Part shown: positions 23,007 through 40,727 of the stretch, piece after piece
How positions within the stretch are numbered: position 1 is the stretch's first letter
Layout of the letters: each line of letters opens with the position of its first letter
NCBI RefSeq assembly: GCF_048771995.1
Contig: NC_133050.1
Coordinates: 818,501 to 882,500, forward strand
Length of the DNA stretch: 64,000 bases
DNA from: Taeniopygia guttata
Lineage: Eukaryota; Chordata; Aves; Passeriformes; Estrildidae
Direction: 5' to 3'
The notes under the pieces: model-generated
The model's input: the letters and a program-made list of their open reading frames with translations, nothing else
What the model was told of the DNA's origin: nothing
Database searches by the model: none
Translations under genes and position numbers: made by a program

Positions 23007-25507
23007 ATGCCCAGCCGGGCCATGCCCCCGGCCCGCCCCCGGCCCCGGGCGGGGCTGCCCCGTCCCCGCCCCCGCCCGCCCCGCCGCGGTCTCGCCTCCG
23101 CCCGGCTCTGGGCGTGCTGGCGGTGGCGCTGCTGGGCGGGCATCAGTGCCCGGGGCTGGGCCCTTTGGCTCCGCCTGGCCCGAGCCCGGCCCCGGCCCCG
23201 GCCCCGGCTCCTCCCGGGCCCCGCGGAGGACACACGCGGCACGGCCGCTGCCGCCTCCGCCGCGGCTTCCCCGGCCCGAGCTCCGCCGCTGCTCAGCAGC
23301 GCGGCCGCCGGCCCCGAGCCTCCCGTGTCCCGTTCCCGAGACCGAAGGCCTGGGGATGGCCGGCCCGAGGCGGTTGAGGGGCGCTCGGGGGCCGCTCCTG
23401 GCCCCGGGCCGAGCGCTGACAGCCGCGTCCCGCCCGCAGGGAAGGCGCAGGAGGCGCTGCAGCAGCGCTACCGAGTGGGTTCGCTGCTGGGGCGCGGCGG
23501 CTTCGGCAGCGTCTTCGCAGCCACGCGGCTCTCGGACGGTGCCCCGGTGAGCGGCGGGGCCGGCGGCGGGCGCAGGAGGAGGAGGAGGAGGAGGGGGATG
23601 GAGGAGGAGGAGGAGGAGGAGGAGGAGGAGGAGGGAGGAGGAGGATGGGGCTCGGCAGGGCGGGCAGCGAGCTGAACCCGGTGGTGCCTTTGGTTTGCAG
23701 GTGGCCATCAAAAGGGTGCCACGGAACCGCGTCCGGCACTGGGACGAGCTGGTGAGTGAGCGGGGCCAGCGGGAACAGCCGGGCCGTGCCGGGCGGGGAT
23801 GAGGCGAGGCCCGGCATGGGGGAAGCCACCAGGACCCCTCGATGGGGAGCGGGCGTGGGGCCAGCGCAGGGCGCAGAGCATCCCTGGCTGGCTGAGGGGT
23901 TCCCCAGCCCTGGCAGGACATCAGTCCCACTGGTGGCACCGTGGTCCTCCCGCAGCCCGATGGCACCAGCGCACCCCTGGAGATCGTGCTGCTGGACAAG
24001 GTGTCCACTGGCTTCCCTGGTGTGGTCCAGCTGCTGGAGTGGCTTGAGCTCCCCAACAACATCGTGATGGTGCTGGAGCGGCCGGAGCGGTCTCAGGACC
24101 TCCTGCATTTCATTCGGGCACGGAGGTTCCTGTCTGAAGAGGTGGCACGGCAGCTGTTCCGCCAGGTGCTGGAGGCCGTGCGGCACTGCACCAGCTGCGG
24201 GGTCCTGCACCGCGACATCAAACCAGAGAACATCCTGGTTGACCTGGCCACTGGCCAGGCAAAATTGATCGACTTTGGCTGCGGCACCTACCTGCAAGAC
24301 ACAGCCTACACTCACTTTGCAGGTGAGCCTGGGCAGGGGTGTGCTCCCGGTCCCGCCACCTCATGGCCCAACATCTCACAGGCCAAGCTGGGTGTGGCAG
24401 CGAGGATTCTCCCTTTTGCTGCCAGTCAGGGTACTGAGCCTTCCCCTGAGTTGCTTTTGAGCGGGGCTGGGTGGGGAGGCATCTTCCAGCCCCACTGGCA
24501 GCCTTTGCCCACCACTCTGCCTGGGGCTGGGGTTGGAGCAGCAGCAGCCAGCCCGACAAAAGCACCCGTGGGTTGGGGTAGCATAGGAGGGAGGCAGAAC
24601 CAGTGCACCAGCCAGTTTGGTGTGCAGGTGAGAGGAAGGGCTTGGGCTGCTCCACTCACCTTGTTTGCCTTGGCTTCATAATATTTTTAGGGCACTGCAG
24701 GCAGGGAGGATAAGGAGATGATTTTTCCCCCAGCCCTGAGTGGGTTTTTGCTTTGCATGTCACGGTCAGGCCTTGCCGGGGCTTCTGCTGCCCTCTTCCA
24801 ACACCAGTGGCTTCTTGTCCAGCCCTGAGTTTGTACACATGTCCCAGGTGCTGGCGAGAGTGCAGCAGTCGCCCTGTGTGCCACTGGGGCGGCCCCTGCA
24901 CGCCCAGGGATGCTGGGGCCAGGCTCTGGGAGCAGCAGCATCCCCCTGATGAACTCCATCTGTATTCCATAGGAACACTGTCATACAGCCCCCCAGAATG
25001 GACCCACTTGGGCTGGTACCATGGCGAGGCAGCAACGATCTGGTCCCTGGGCATCCTGCTGCACCAGATGGTCTGCGGGCAGCACCCTTTCAGGAGGGGC
25101 CGGAAGATCAGCTGGGACCATCAGCTCTCGCTGCCGCAGCGGCTCTCTCCAGGTGGATCCTCATCTCTGGCCACGGGGGAATACCAGTGCTGGGAGACAG
25201 CAGCAGCTTGTGAGCATCTCACTCTGGCAGCCGCTGAGGAGGTGCCACATGTCCTGCTCTCCTCCACAACAGGGAATTGATGGGAAAGTTTAGGCACAGC
25301 TCTGAGCACAAAAGCAGCATGGCCTGGGCATGGGAAGAGTGGGGCAAAGCAGACAGGAGCCTTCTCTAGCTGACCGGTGGTTTCTGGTTTCTCTGCCCAG
25401 AGTGCCAAGATCTTATCAGGTGGTGTTTATCCATGCACTTCTTGGACAGACCTTCATTAGAAGACCTGTTCTATGATCCTTGGATACAGGATATTCACCT
25501 GCCATAG
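23007..25507 (+). CDS. PIM1-like serine/threonine kinase, copy A (five exons)
   Basis: Spliced gene: exons 23007-23546, 23701-23751, 23956-24322, 24973-25152 and 25401-25507. All introns are GT-AG, phases 0, 0, 1, 1, total 1245 bases or 414 residues. It is a PIM-family kinase: constitutively active Ser/Thr kinase, cytosol/nucleus, promoting survival and growth in known members. Residues 1-150 are a Pro/Arg/Ala-rich tail longer than in PIM1. Then come the glycine loop LGRGGFGSV (161-169), VAIK with Lys184, alpha-C Glu206, the PIM hinge ERPE (238-241), HRDIKPEN (282-289), DFG (303-305) and SPPEW (325-329), ending PWIQDIHLP. Intron positions agree with PIM1 except that the first coding exon is fused to the Pro/Arg tail. 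Start chosen at the first of two close Met codons (23007, 23022), both in copy B too; an upstream start cannot be excluded. All catalytic residues are present, so it looks functional. PIM1-like genes are expanded in songbirds. No gene symbol is given because paralogue identity is unclear. Confidence 0.9.
23570..23645 (+). repeat. GGA/GAG microsatellite in kinase intron 1, copy A
   Basis: A run of gag/gga triplets about 75 bp long inside the first intron. Copy B has a much shorter run at the same place (38562-38595), so it is a length-variable marker that tells the copies apart. Confidence 0.9.
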
Positions 25508-25774
25508 AAAAAGGGAGAGAGCCACATGCACACTTTGCTCCAGGGCCCTGGTAAGTTACAGGTCACACATGCCCTGGCAATCAGAAGCAAGGAAACCCAG
25601 ACTTTTTTCCCTGCCTGTATCAATGCACTGGGATTGTTGGGTGGGAACACTCAGCCTTGTGCTGGAGCTGAGCTGCTCTGCCCAGCACTGGTGGCTGCCA
25701 TCCGAGCTGGTTTTGCTTGTCCTGCTTCCCTGACAGCTGGGGCCCTGGGCAGAACCCTGACAGCCTGGTCTGAC

Positions 25775-27100
25775 CCCCAGGGAAGGAGAAGGAGCCCTTG
25801 GAGAAGCTGTACCAGGTGGGGCTGCTGCTGCTGCTGGAGACAGCGACGACAACATCAAGGATGACAACCTCTTCCTCAACCTGGCCACTGGCAGCTGAAG
25901 ATGATGGACTTGTGGCACCGTCTTCAAAGCCAGGCTCCACAGCGAATTCGCAGATGAGTCCACAGCCGGGGAAATGCTCCCAGATTTGGGCATTGCTCAG
26001 ACTGGCTGGGAACAAAAGGTTCTCCCTTTGCTGGGGCAGATGCAACTTCAGTTGGCTGCCCAGCTGCTTTTTGGCAGGGCTGGGGGCGTGGGCTGGGGTG
26101 GATACAAGATGGGAGTTGGCTCCTGGCCCTGCCAACAGCCCCCAGCACCCAGCATGGCCTGGGCTGGGGCTGGGGCTGGGGCTGGGGCTGGGGCAGCCAG
26201 CCCGGCACAGAGAAACCCCCATGGCAGGAGCAGAGGTGGGACTCCAGAACCTGTGCAGGGGCTGCTTTGCTTTGCAGGCAAGGAAGGGCTTGGGCTGCTC
26301 CACTGCCCTTGTTTGCTTTGGGATCACCGTTATTTTGGGGGACAGTGCAGGAGGGAAGAGAGAAAGTGTGGCCTTCTCTCCCCCATGGGTGGGATTTTCC
26401 CTAGCATGTAGGGGTTGGGCCTTCCTCAGACCTCTGACAGAGATAAGAGTTTTTTTCTTGTTTCCCCTTGTCTCTAATCTCTTTTCAACAGTTTGTTGTT
26501 TGTTTTTCTAGAGGAAGCGTTCTATGTAAGGTCCAGTCGGGATTGGGAAGTGCCTGGGAGCAGCTGCAGCGTGGATGGGCCGTGCCCTTGGAGAAGGCTG
26601 AGGACATCGTTTGGGACCAGCTTTTCTCCCAGCGGAGGATGGCGTGAGGTGAGTCCCCGTCTGCTTGGCATGGTGGGATCAGAGCTTTGGGGAGACGGCA
26701 ACAAGCACAAGGAGGCTCCTGCTCTGGGCAGCTGCTGAGGGGCTGGATGTGCTGTGGCTGGCTGCAGGCTGGGAATGTCCTGCCCTCCTGCTCTGCTCCC
26801 AAAGGCAGCAGTGATGGGCAGCTCTGGGCACAGCTCTGGGCACAGCCAGCATGGCCTGGGCTCTGTGGGCAGCTGGGAAAAGGGGACAGCAGCCTTCAGC
26901 TGACGGGCGCTTTCTGGTTTCTCTCCTTGCAGCCGGGCTCTGCGGGTGCTGAGGCTGCTCTGGGCTCTGCCAGGGCTCTGCTGGGCTCTGCCCCGGGCAC
27001 AGCTGGGCTGGCTGTGCCCTCACATTGCTCTGACAGCTTTGCATCAGACGAGCCCGTTGGAGCACAGTGCCTGAGCTTTCTGCTTTGGCAGGTGAGTGAG
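25775..27100 (+). pseudogene. Degraded second PIM-like kinase unit, copy A
   Basis: A tandem relic directly after the intact gene. An exon-like start follows a cccccag acceptor at about 25780 and reads KEKEPLEKLYQVG, closer to canonical PIM1 (KEKEPLESQYQVG) than the intact gene is. The sequence then jumps to the catalytic-loop region (equivalent of IKDDNLFLNLATGQ) with a frameshift before the DFG-like part, so the glycine loop to HRD segment is missing. The old donor after HSEFA is AT instead of GT. Intron sequence similar to intron 3 of the intact gene follows (ggaagggcttgggctgctcc at 26282). An exon-4 remnant with EDIVWDQLFSQRRMA, matching PIM1 EEIIRGQVFFRQRVSS, lies at 26605-26650. No function is expected from it. 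Confidence 0.75.
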
Positions 27101-27814
27101 ACTCCCCTGCAGGCCAGGAGATTGCAGCTGGGGACACACATCCAATTGGCAAGGACCCAAACTCCCCATAGTCCCAGCTGAACCCCTGGATCTCCGCAGG
27201 AACGCCTGGATCTCCACTATTCATTCTTCATTTCTTTTTGGCTGGAAGTGTGCAGTTGCACTTTCTTCCTCCTCTAGAAGTGCCACGAGTGGGCCAAAGC
27301 TGGCAAGTGAGCCGTGTTCCTGAGGCAGTGCAGTCTGGAGCTGATGGATGGAGAATTGCCCTTCCCACTTCCAAAGCAGAGCAAAAAGCCGTAAGTGGGA
27401 TTTTTCATCCGTAAGAAACCCCTGACAATTTCAGAGGGAATGTGCAGCTCATTCCCAGAGTGAGAAGGAAGGTCATCTTCTAAAGGAATTGGGGTTTGAC
27501 AGAGTTGAGATTCCCAGTCCTGCCTGGAGCTGGGAGGGCCCCAATCAATTTCCTATTGCTTCGACCACAATTTAAAATAAGAATGTTGGAAACAAACCCC
27601 AAAAACTGTAAAAAAGGCTGTTGAGGTCAGTAAGATGGATCCATGCCATCAGTACATTTACAATGTAAATAACTGAGTTCTCTTTTTAAAAAGATCATTT
27701 ACCTCTTAATGCAAAGTTACAGAAGTTGATTCACTAACACTTGGATTTTATTTGTATCTTTTATAATTCATCTAATTGTATTTTTTTTTTCTTTTTCCTT
27801 TTTTTTTCTTTAAG

Positions 27815-28166
27815 CAGAGGTCCTGGCCCTCTTCCAGCCAAAAGGGAAAGGGCCCCACCAAGCCTTGTTACCCACAGACAACATGGTAAAGCTGAACACT
27901 AAAGGACCTTGGGGGCATTATTCTGGAATTAAAAAGTTGCCAGCTCCATGGACAACAGAATTATTGTTCCTAACCTGAATGACATTGAGCAAAAAGAATG
28001 AAGAACGGTGTCACTAAAGTACTACTGACGTTTGCCAAAACACCTCCAGAGTTTCACCAAGGGATCAGTCATCAAAATGTTTTGAAAATTTAAAGACCAA
28101 GGTAGCCAAAGCACACAGTGTCACTAATTGCTGGGTATGTTCTCAGCTGAAGCTGGGAGGAATGGG
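27815..28166 (+). mobile_element. Start of an ERV env fossil, truncated by the duplicate edge
   Basis: The same sequence as 42755-43106, which in copy B continues into a clear env transmembrane region. In copy A the similarity stops at 28166, where AT-rich host-like DNA begins. Fossil, broken. Confidence 0.65.
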
Positions 28167-34686
<6,520 letters not shown>

Positions 34687-34852
34687 GTAATTTAACTTTC
34701 TCACTAGTGTGACATGTCAAGGAATAGCCCTCTTCTTGTTTAGCATTCATCATAGATTGGAAAATTGTCGGAATCTGTGGGTATTGGTGATTCCGAGATT
34801 GTAGAAAGTCTCTGTCTTTCTGCCCCATTGCCAAAGCAGAAGCCATAATTCG

Positions 34853-35230
34853 TCTGTGCTGTTTTCAAGGTTGTTTATTCTGTTTATCTCTAACATGTTC
34901 TGCTGCCCTGCCGCAGCTCTGTCCTGCAGGGCAGCGTGTGGGGCTCTGCCCTCAGTGGGATGTTACACACATTATATACCAGAAACTACCTGTGCTGGAT
35001 TTACAATAACGTGCCAATATCTGTCACCTACGTTGAACAGTGTGTCCCCAGCCTAAACCAACAGAAAAATGCCAACAGCACAGTGAAACATGGAGGGCAT
35101 GAAGAAGGAGAAAAAGGACAAGGCACACCCAATTTCCTCCATCTTGTCCCCTTTGAACCCCTAATCTAGAAACCTAAAATTTTACTTTTGCACTCGTGCC
35201 ACACTTAATTATTACTCGTATCAAACACTC
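34853..35230 (-). mobile_element. LTR, minus strand
   Basis: On the minus strand a TATA-like GGTATATAATGTG (plus near 34972) lies about 100 bp before AATAAA (plus tttatt near 34871), the normal LTR order. It sits between the semaphorin fragment and duplicate B. Ends are approximate and no target duplication was found. Confidence 0.5.
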
Positions 35231-35607
35231 AGAGCTTGTAATTCATCCTGTAGGATTGAAAACTCTTTTCCATGGACAGAGATCAGAGACAGTGTCTCTG
35301 GGGGCTCTGTACAGGGGGTTCCTGACCCCTGCCAGGGTCCCAGACCTGCCAGGGCAGCCAGAGGGAAGCCCTGGATTCCCACACTGTGGAGCTTCTGTCT
35401 TCCTCTGTCTCTCCTTCCTCTCCTTCTAATGCTCTTTATATGGAACATTTTTGGGTACCTGAACAACTTAAGCCTTTAAACCTTTCCAGACTAAATGGGC
35501 TGAGTGAATGAAGTTACTCCTATGACAAGTGATTTAAACTGGATTGGTTTTGTATTAAATGCTTTTCCAAAGTTTCTTGTTCTTTTGTACTTTGCCAGTG
35601 AAGTTTT

Positions 35608-35914
35608 GGGGGTCCTGAATGGGCGCTGAGGGGCACTTGGGGATCCCGGAGGGTCTGGGGGACACTTGTGGGACAGATGGGGGCGGATACCGAGGGTCTG
35701 TGGTGCGCGGGGCATGATGGGTGTTGTAGTCCCAGTTTTAAAGGGGCTCTATGGGGCCGCAGAGCATGACGGGAGTTGTAGGCAAAAGAAAAGATGGCGC
35801 AGGCTCCAGGCACCGCCCCCAAAGCCATGATCCCTGGCGCTGATTGGTTGATGGCCGTGATGAGCGGGAGCCTCGGCAAATGGGAGGCAGCAGAGACGGG
35901 AACAGCCCATTCAA
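35608..35914 (+). promoter_or_regulatory. Promoter-like block, copy B
   Basis: Same architecture as copy A: ZNF143-type sites near 35710-35731 and 35763-35782, AAGATGGCGC near 35792, and an inverted CCAAT in gctgattggttga near 35839. The direct CCAAT of copy A reads caaatggga here, so one site may be lost. Confidence 0.6.
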
Positions 35915-36250
35915 CCCCTCCAGTCCCTCCCAGTACAGCCCAGTACATCCCCCGTGCCCCTCCAATCCTTCCCAGCACAGCCCAGTTCATCCCCAGTACA
36001 GCCCAGTACAGCCCCAGTGCCCTTAAAATCCCTCCCAGCACAGCCCAGTTCATCCCCAGTACAGCCCAGTACAGCCCCCGTGCCCCTCCAATCCCTCCCA
36101 GCACAGCCCAGTTCATCCCCAGTACAGCCCAGTACAGCCCCAGTGCCCTTAAAATCCCTCCCAGCACAGCCCAGTTCATCCCCAGTACAGCCCAGTACAG
36201 CCCCAGTGCCCCTCCAATACATCCCAGTACAGCCCAGTCCCTCCCAATAC
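35915..36250. repeat. 63-bp minisatellite, copy B
   Basis: About five units of the same repeat as copy A. Some units carry a cccttaaaatccctccc variant that copy A lacks. This shows unit turnover since the duplication. Confidence 0.9.
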
Positions 36251-37962
36251 ACCTGAGTTCATTCCCAGGCCCTCCCAGTTCCCCCCAGTGCCATCCATAT
36301 TCCGCTCCAGTGTCCCCCAGTTATCCCCACAGCGTTCCCGCCCATTGTGGGGCAGCGGCACAGACGGAATGTCCTGCGGCCCAAATCCCTGCTCCTGCCA
36401 CACAGTGCCCGGCCTTCTCCCCTCCTCCTCCTCTCCCAGCACGGCACAAATTCCAGCTCGGTGGAGGCTTCCCCAGAGAGGGCTCCTGCTCCAGCCTGAG
36501 TGTCCCTGCAGAGGAACAGGGCATCTTTCAGGCACTTCCACAAGCTCAGGGTTCTTACTTCATGGGGAATCTGGGGTGAAAATGGCCTTGTTAGGAAGGA
36601 CAAAAGCGGAGGGAATGGGTTGGAAATTATTAGTAAAAATGTTCCATTGTACAGGGAAAGTTCACAAAATCATTCCCTGCTTTTTTCCTTTTCAGATTCT
36701 TTCAGCCATCCACTGAGAGGACCAGCTTGTTCTGGTGCTTTCCATGCACTGATTGTACTCTTGATTTATATCAGTGCTCGAGAGGTGGAAGCTTCTAAAC
36801 TGAACACAGAAACAAACTCCCTCTGTCAGCCCATTTTCATCTTCTACATCATTTTCAAGATGTCCATGGGCATGTTGGAACGATTATCACACTGCTCTCC
36901 ATTTCTGGCTGCAGGCTCTGGAGATTCTTTCTCTGCATTCCCTGACAATTCCTGGGAGCCCGTCATGGTTTCTTAGGCTAGAGCAATAACAGTGAAAATC
37001 TCACCAATGGCACAACTGCCCAGCCCACAAGGAAAAGAAAGAACAAGCTATAAAGTTCTTCAAATATTTGTCCCACTTTTCTGCAAGAGTCGAGCTGCAC
37101 ACACGGTGTGGGAAGCCAAGAGAAGCTGCAGCTGGTGGCACATCTTGTGACAGAAACTGCTCAAAGCTTCCTCATTCTCCAGCAAAGGTTCTTGGAAAGA
37201 GCAAACAGGATTGTGGAGAAGATTCTGGGAAAACTGAAAGAGTTTTTAAGAAATGAAATGAAAATGGAAAGAAATAATCCAAGATGTTTTTCTCTGTTTA
37301 TTTTTATGCTCCCCTTTTCCATCTTACACTACTTCCCCCTCCCATTAATTGCAAATGGATCTCACTTCTAAGATCCACAATTTGGCATGTTTTAGACACT
37401 CTAAAATAGCATGAGCTACACACATTTTACCTTCCCCTGTTTTTTTGGTTTTTTGTTTGTTTGTTTCTTTGTTTGGGTTTTTTTTTGTTTTTGTTTTTTT
37501 TTTGGGTTTTTTTTGGAAATCAATGATGGATAGGTACGTGCAGTTCTTGGGTCAGGTACAAATTCAGCATTCAGGGAATGCGCTCCGATAGTGTTTGACC
37601 CTCAGCAGGGACAGTGCACAGCAGCGGCCGAGGGGATTCCTGTGCCCCTGGGCAGGAGTCAGGACTCTGGGTCTGGGCTCAACACGGCAAAGTTCCCGTG
37701 TTTGGACAGAGGAAGGGGCTGTCCCCGGGGCGCGCGGGGCTCGGCCGTGGGGCGAGCGGGGAACGGACACGCGGACAAACGGCCTCGGGGCTTCAGTTGC
37801 AGAGGCAGCAGCGGCGGCGGCGGCAGCAGCGGCGGCAGCAGCGGCAGCAAAAGCAGTTTTTCTCTTCTTTCTCTTTCTCTTCTTTCTCTCCGGCTGTGGG
37901 ACACCTTCCTCTCGGTGTCCCTCACCCGCTGTCCCTCCCCTCTCCCCGCCTCCTTCTCCCCC
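36251..37962 (+). other. 5' region of kinase copy B, no exon proved
   Basis: Matches 21301-23006, including the 158-codon frame (36500-36976), the same polypyrimidine-AG, a differently composed T/G tract (37441-37516) and the CpG-rich, triplet-bearing stretch before the kinase. Confidence 0.45.
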
Positions 37963-40456
37963 ATGCCTGGCCGGGCCATGCCCCCGGCCCGCCCCCGGCC
38001 CCGGGCGGGGCTGCCCCGTCCCCGTCCCCGCCCGCCCCGCCGCGGTCTCGCCTCCGCCCGGCTCTGGGCGTGCTGGCGGTGGCGCTGCTGGGCGGGCATC
38101 AGTGCCCGGGGCTGGGCCCTTTGGCTCCGCCTGGCCCGAGCCCGGCCCCGGCCCCGGCGCAGGCTCCGGCCCCGGCCCCGGCCCCGGCCCCGGCCCCGGC
38201 TCCTCCCGGGCCCCGCGGAGGACACACGCGGCACGGCCGCTGCCGCCTCCGCCGCGGCTTCCCCGGCCCGAGCTCCGCCGCTCAGCAGCGCAGCCGCCGG
38301 CCCCGAGCCTCCCGTGTCCCGTTCCCGAGACCGAAGGCCTGGGGATGGCCGGCCCGAGGCGGTTGAGGGGCGCTCGGGGGCCGCTCCTGGCCCCGGGCCG
38401 AGCGCTGAAAGCCGCGTCCCGCCCGCAGGGAAGGCGCAGGAGGCGCTGCAGCAGCGCTACCGAGTGGGTTCGCTGCTGGGGCGCGGCGGCTTCGGCAGCG
38501 TCTTCGCAGCCACGCGGCTCTCGGACGGTGCCCCGGTGAGCGGCGGGGCCGGCGGCGGGCGCAGGAGGAGGAGGAGGAGGAGGGAGGAGGAGGATGGGGC
38601 TCGGCAGGGCGGGCGGCGAGCTGAACCCGGTGGTGCCTTTGGTTTGCAGGTGGCCATCAAAAGGGTGCCACGGAACCGCATCCGGCACTGGGACGAGCTG
38701 GTGAGTGAGCGGGGCCAGCGGGAACAGCCGGGCCGTGCCGGGCGGGGATGAGGCGAGGCCCGGCATGGGGGAAGCCACCAGGACCCCTCGATGGGGAGCG
38801 GGCGTGGGGCCAGCGCAGGGCACAGAGCATCCCTGGCTGGCTGAGGGGTTCCCCAGCCCTGGCAGGACATCAGTCCCACTGGTGGCACCGTGGTCCTCCC
38901 GCAGCCCGATGGCACCAGCGCACCCCTGGAGATCGTGCTGCTGGACAAGGTGTCCACTGGCTTCCCTGGTGTGGTCCAGCTGCTGGAGTGGCTTGAGCTC
39001 CCCAACAACATCGTGATGGTGCTGGAGCGGCCGGAGCGGTCTCAGGACCTCCTGCATTTCATTCGGGCACGGAGGTTCCTGTCTGAAGAGGTGGCACGGC
39101 AGCTGTTCCGCCAGGTGCTGGAGGCCGTGCGGCACTGCACCAGCCGAGGGGTCCTGCACCGCGACATCAAACCAGAGAACATCCTGGTTGACCTGGCCAC
39201 TGGCCAGGCAAAATTGATCGACTTTGGCTGCGGCACCTACCTGCAAGACACAGCCTACACTCACTTTGCAGGTGAGCCTGGGCAGGGGTGTGCTCCCGGT
39301 CCCGCCACCTCATGGCCCAACATCTCACAGGCCAAGCTGGGTGTGGCAGCGAGGATTCTCCCTTTTGCTGCCAGTCAGGGTACTGAGCCTTCCCCTGAGT
39401 TGCTTTTGAGCAGGGCTGGGTGGGGAGGCATCTTCCAGCCCCACTGGCAGCCTTTGCCCACCACTCTGCCTGGGGCTGGGGTTGGAGCAGCAGCAGCCAG
39501 CCCAACAAAAGCACCCGTGGGTTGGGGTAGCATAGGAGGGAGCCAGAACCAGTGCACCAGCCAGTTTGGTGTGCAGGTGAGAGGAAGGGCTTGGGCTGCT
39601 CCACTCACCTTGTTTGCCTTGGCTTCATAATATTTTTAGGGCACTGCAGGCAGGGAGGATAAGGAGATGATTTTTCCCCCAGCCCTGAGTGGGTTTTTGC
39701 TTTGCATGTCACGGTCAGGCCTTGCCGGGGCTTCTGCTGCCCTCTTCCAACACCAGTGGCTTCTTGTCCAGCCCTGAGTTTGTACACATGTCCCAGGTGC
39801 TGGCGAGAGTGCAGCAGTCGCCCCGTGTGCCACTGGGGCAGCCCCTGCACGCCCAGGGATGCTGGGGCCAGGCTCTGGAAGCAGCAGCAACCCCCTGATG
39901 AACTCCATCTGTATTCCACAGGAACACTGTCATACAGCCCCCCGGAATGGACCCACTTGGGCTGGTACCATGGCGAGGCAGCAACGATCTGGTCCCTGGG
40001 CATCCTGCTGCACCAGATGGTCTGCGGGCAGCACCCTTTCAGGAGGGGCCGGAAGATCAGCTGGGACCATCAGCTCTCGCTGCCACAGCGGCTCTCTCCA
40101 GGTGGATCCTCATCTCTGGCCACGGGGGAATACCAGTGCTGGGAGACAGCAGCAGCTCGTGAGCATCTCGCTCTGGCAGCCGCTGAGGAGGTGCCACATG
40201 TCTTGCTCTCCTCCACAACAGGGAATTGATGGGAAAGTTTAGGCACAGCTCTGAGCACAAAAGCAGCATGGCCTGGGCATGGGAAGAGTGGGGCAAAGCA
40301 GACAGGAGCCTTCTCTAGCTGACCGGTGGTTTCTGGTTTCTCTGCCCAGAGTGCCAAGATCTTATCAGGTGGTGTTTATCCATGCACTTCTTGGACAGAC
40401 CTTCATTAGAAGACCTGTTCTATGATCCTTGGATACAGGATATTCACCTGCCATAG
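37963..40456 (+). CDS. PIM1-like serine/threonine kinase, copy B (five exons)
   Basis: Exons 37963-38535, 38650-38700, 38905-39271, 39922-40101 and 40350-40456, all GT-AG with the same phases as copy A. Total is 1278 bases or 425 residues. The 11 extra residues come from a Pro/Arg-rich codon expansion near 38157-38197 (net +33 bp across the tail). Glycine loop, VAIK Lys195, HRD 293-295 and DFG 314-316 are intact. Differences from copy A in the kinase domain are few: Val to Ile in RNRxRHW, and Cys to Arg just before GVLHRD. The fourth and fifth exons encode the same protein in both copies. Preserved frame and splice sites in both copies suggest either recent duplication or selection; the sequence cannot separate these. 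The role is as for copy A. Confidence 0.9.
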
Positions 40457-40727
40457 AAAAAGGGAGAGAGCCACATGCACACTTTGCTCCAGGGCCCTGG
40501 TAAGTTACAGGTCCGCACATGCCCTGGCAATCAGAAGCAAGGAAACCCAGACTTTTTTCCCTGCCTGTATCAATGCACTGGGATTGTTGGGTGGGAACAC
40601 GCAGCCCTTGTGCTGGAGCTGAGCTGCTCTGCCCAGCACTGGTGGCTGCCATCCGAGCTGGTTTTGCTTGTCCTGCTTCCCTGACAGCTGGGGCCCTGGG
40701 CAGAACCCTGACAGCCTGGTCTGACCC

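Larger units (their letters stand above)
20533..28166 (+). repeat. Segmental duplicate A (~7.6 kb) carrying a PIM-like kinase
   Basis: Nearly identical to 35383-43106. Similarity begins at ctgtggagcttctgtcttcc and ends at agctgggaggaatggg, on both sides of which the two copies diverge at once. Contents in order: promoter-like block, 63-bp minisatellite, unassigned segment, poly-T tract, intact kinase gene, kinase relic, AT-rich linker and the start of an ERV env fossil. Differences are scattered substitutions plus length changes in simple repeats. Confidence 0.93.

Noticed and set aside
37564-39264. 566-codon open frame antisense to kinase copy B (and 340-368-codon frames antisense to copy A)
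   Set aside because: It runs across kinase exons and introns, is Pro/Arg/Gly-rich from GC-rich DNA, and shows no domain. It is a shadow of the kinase gene.
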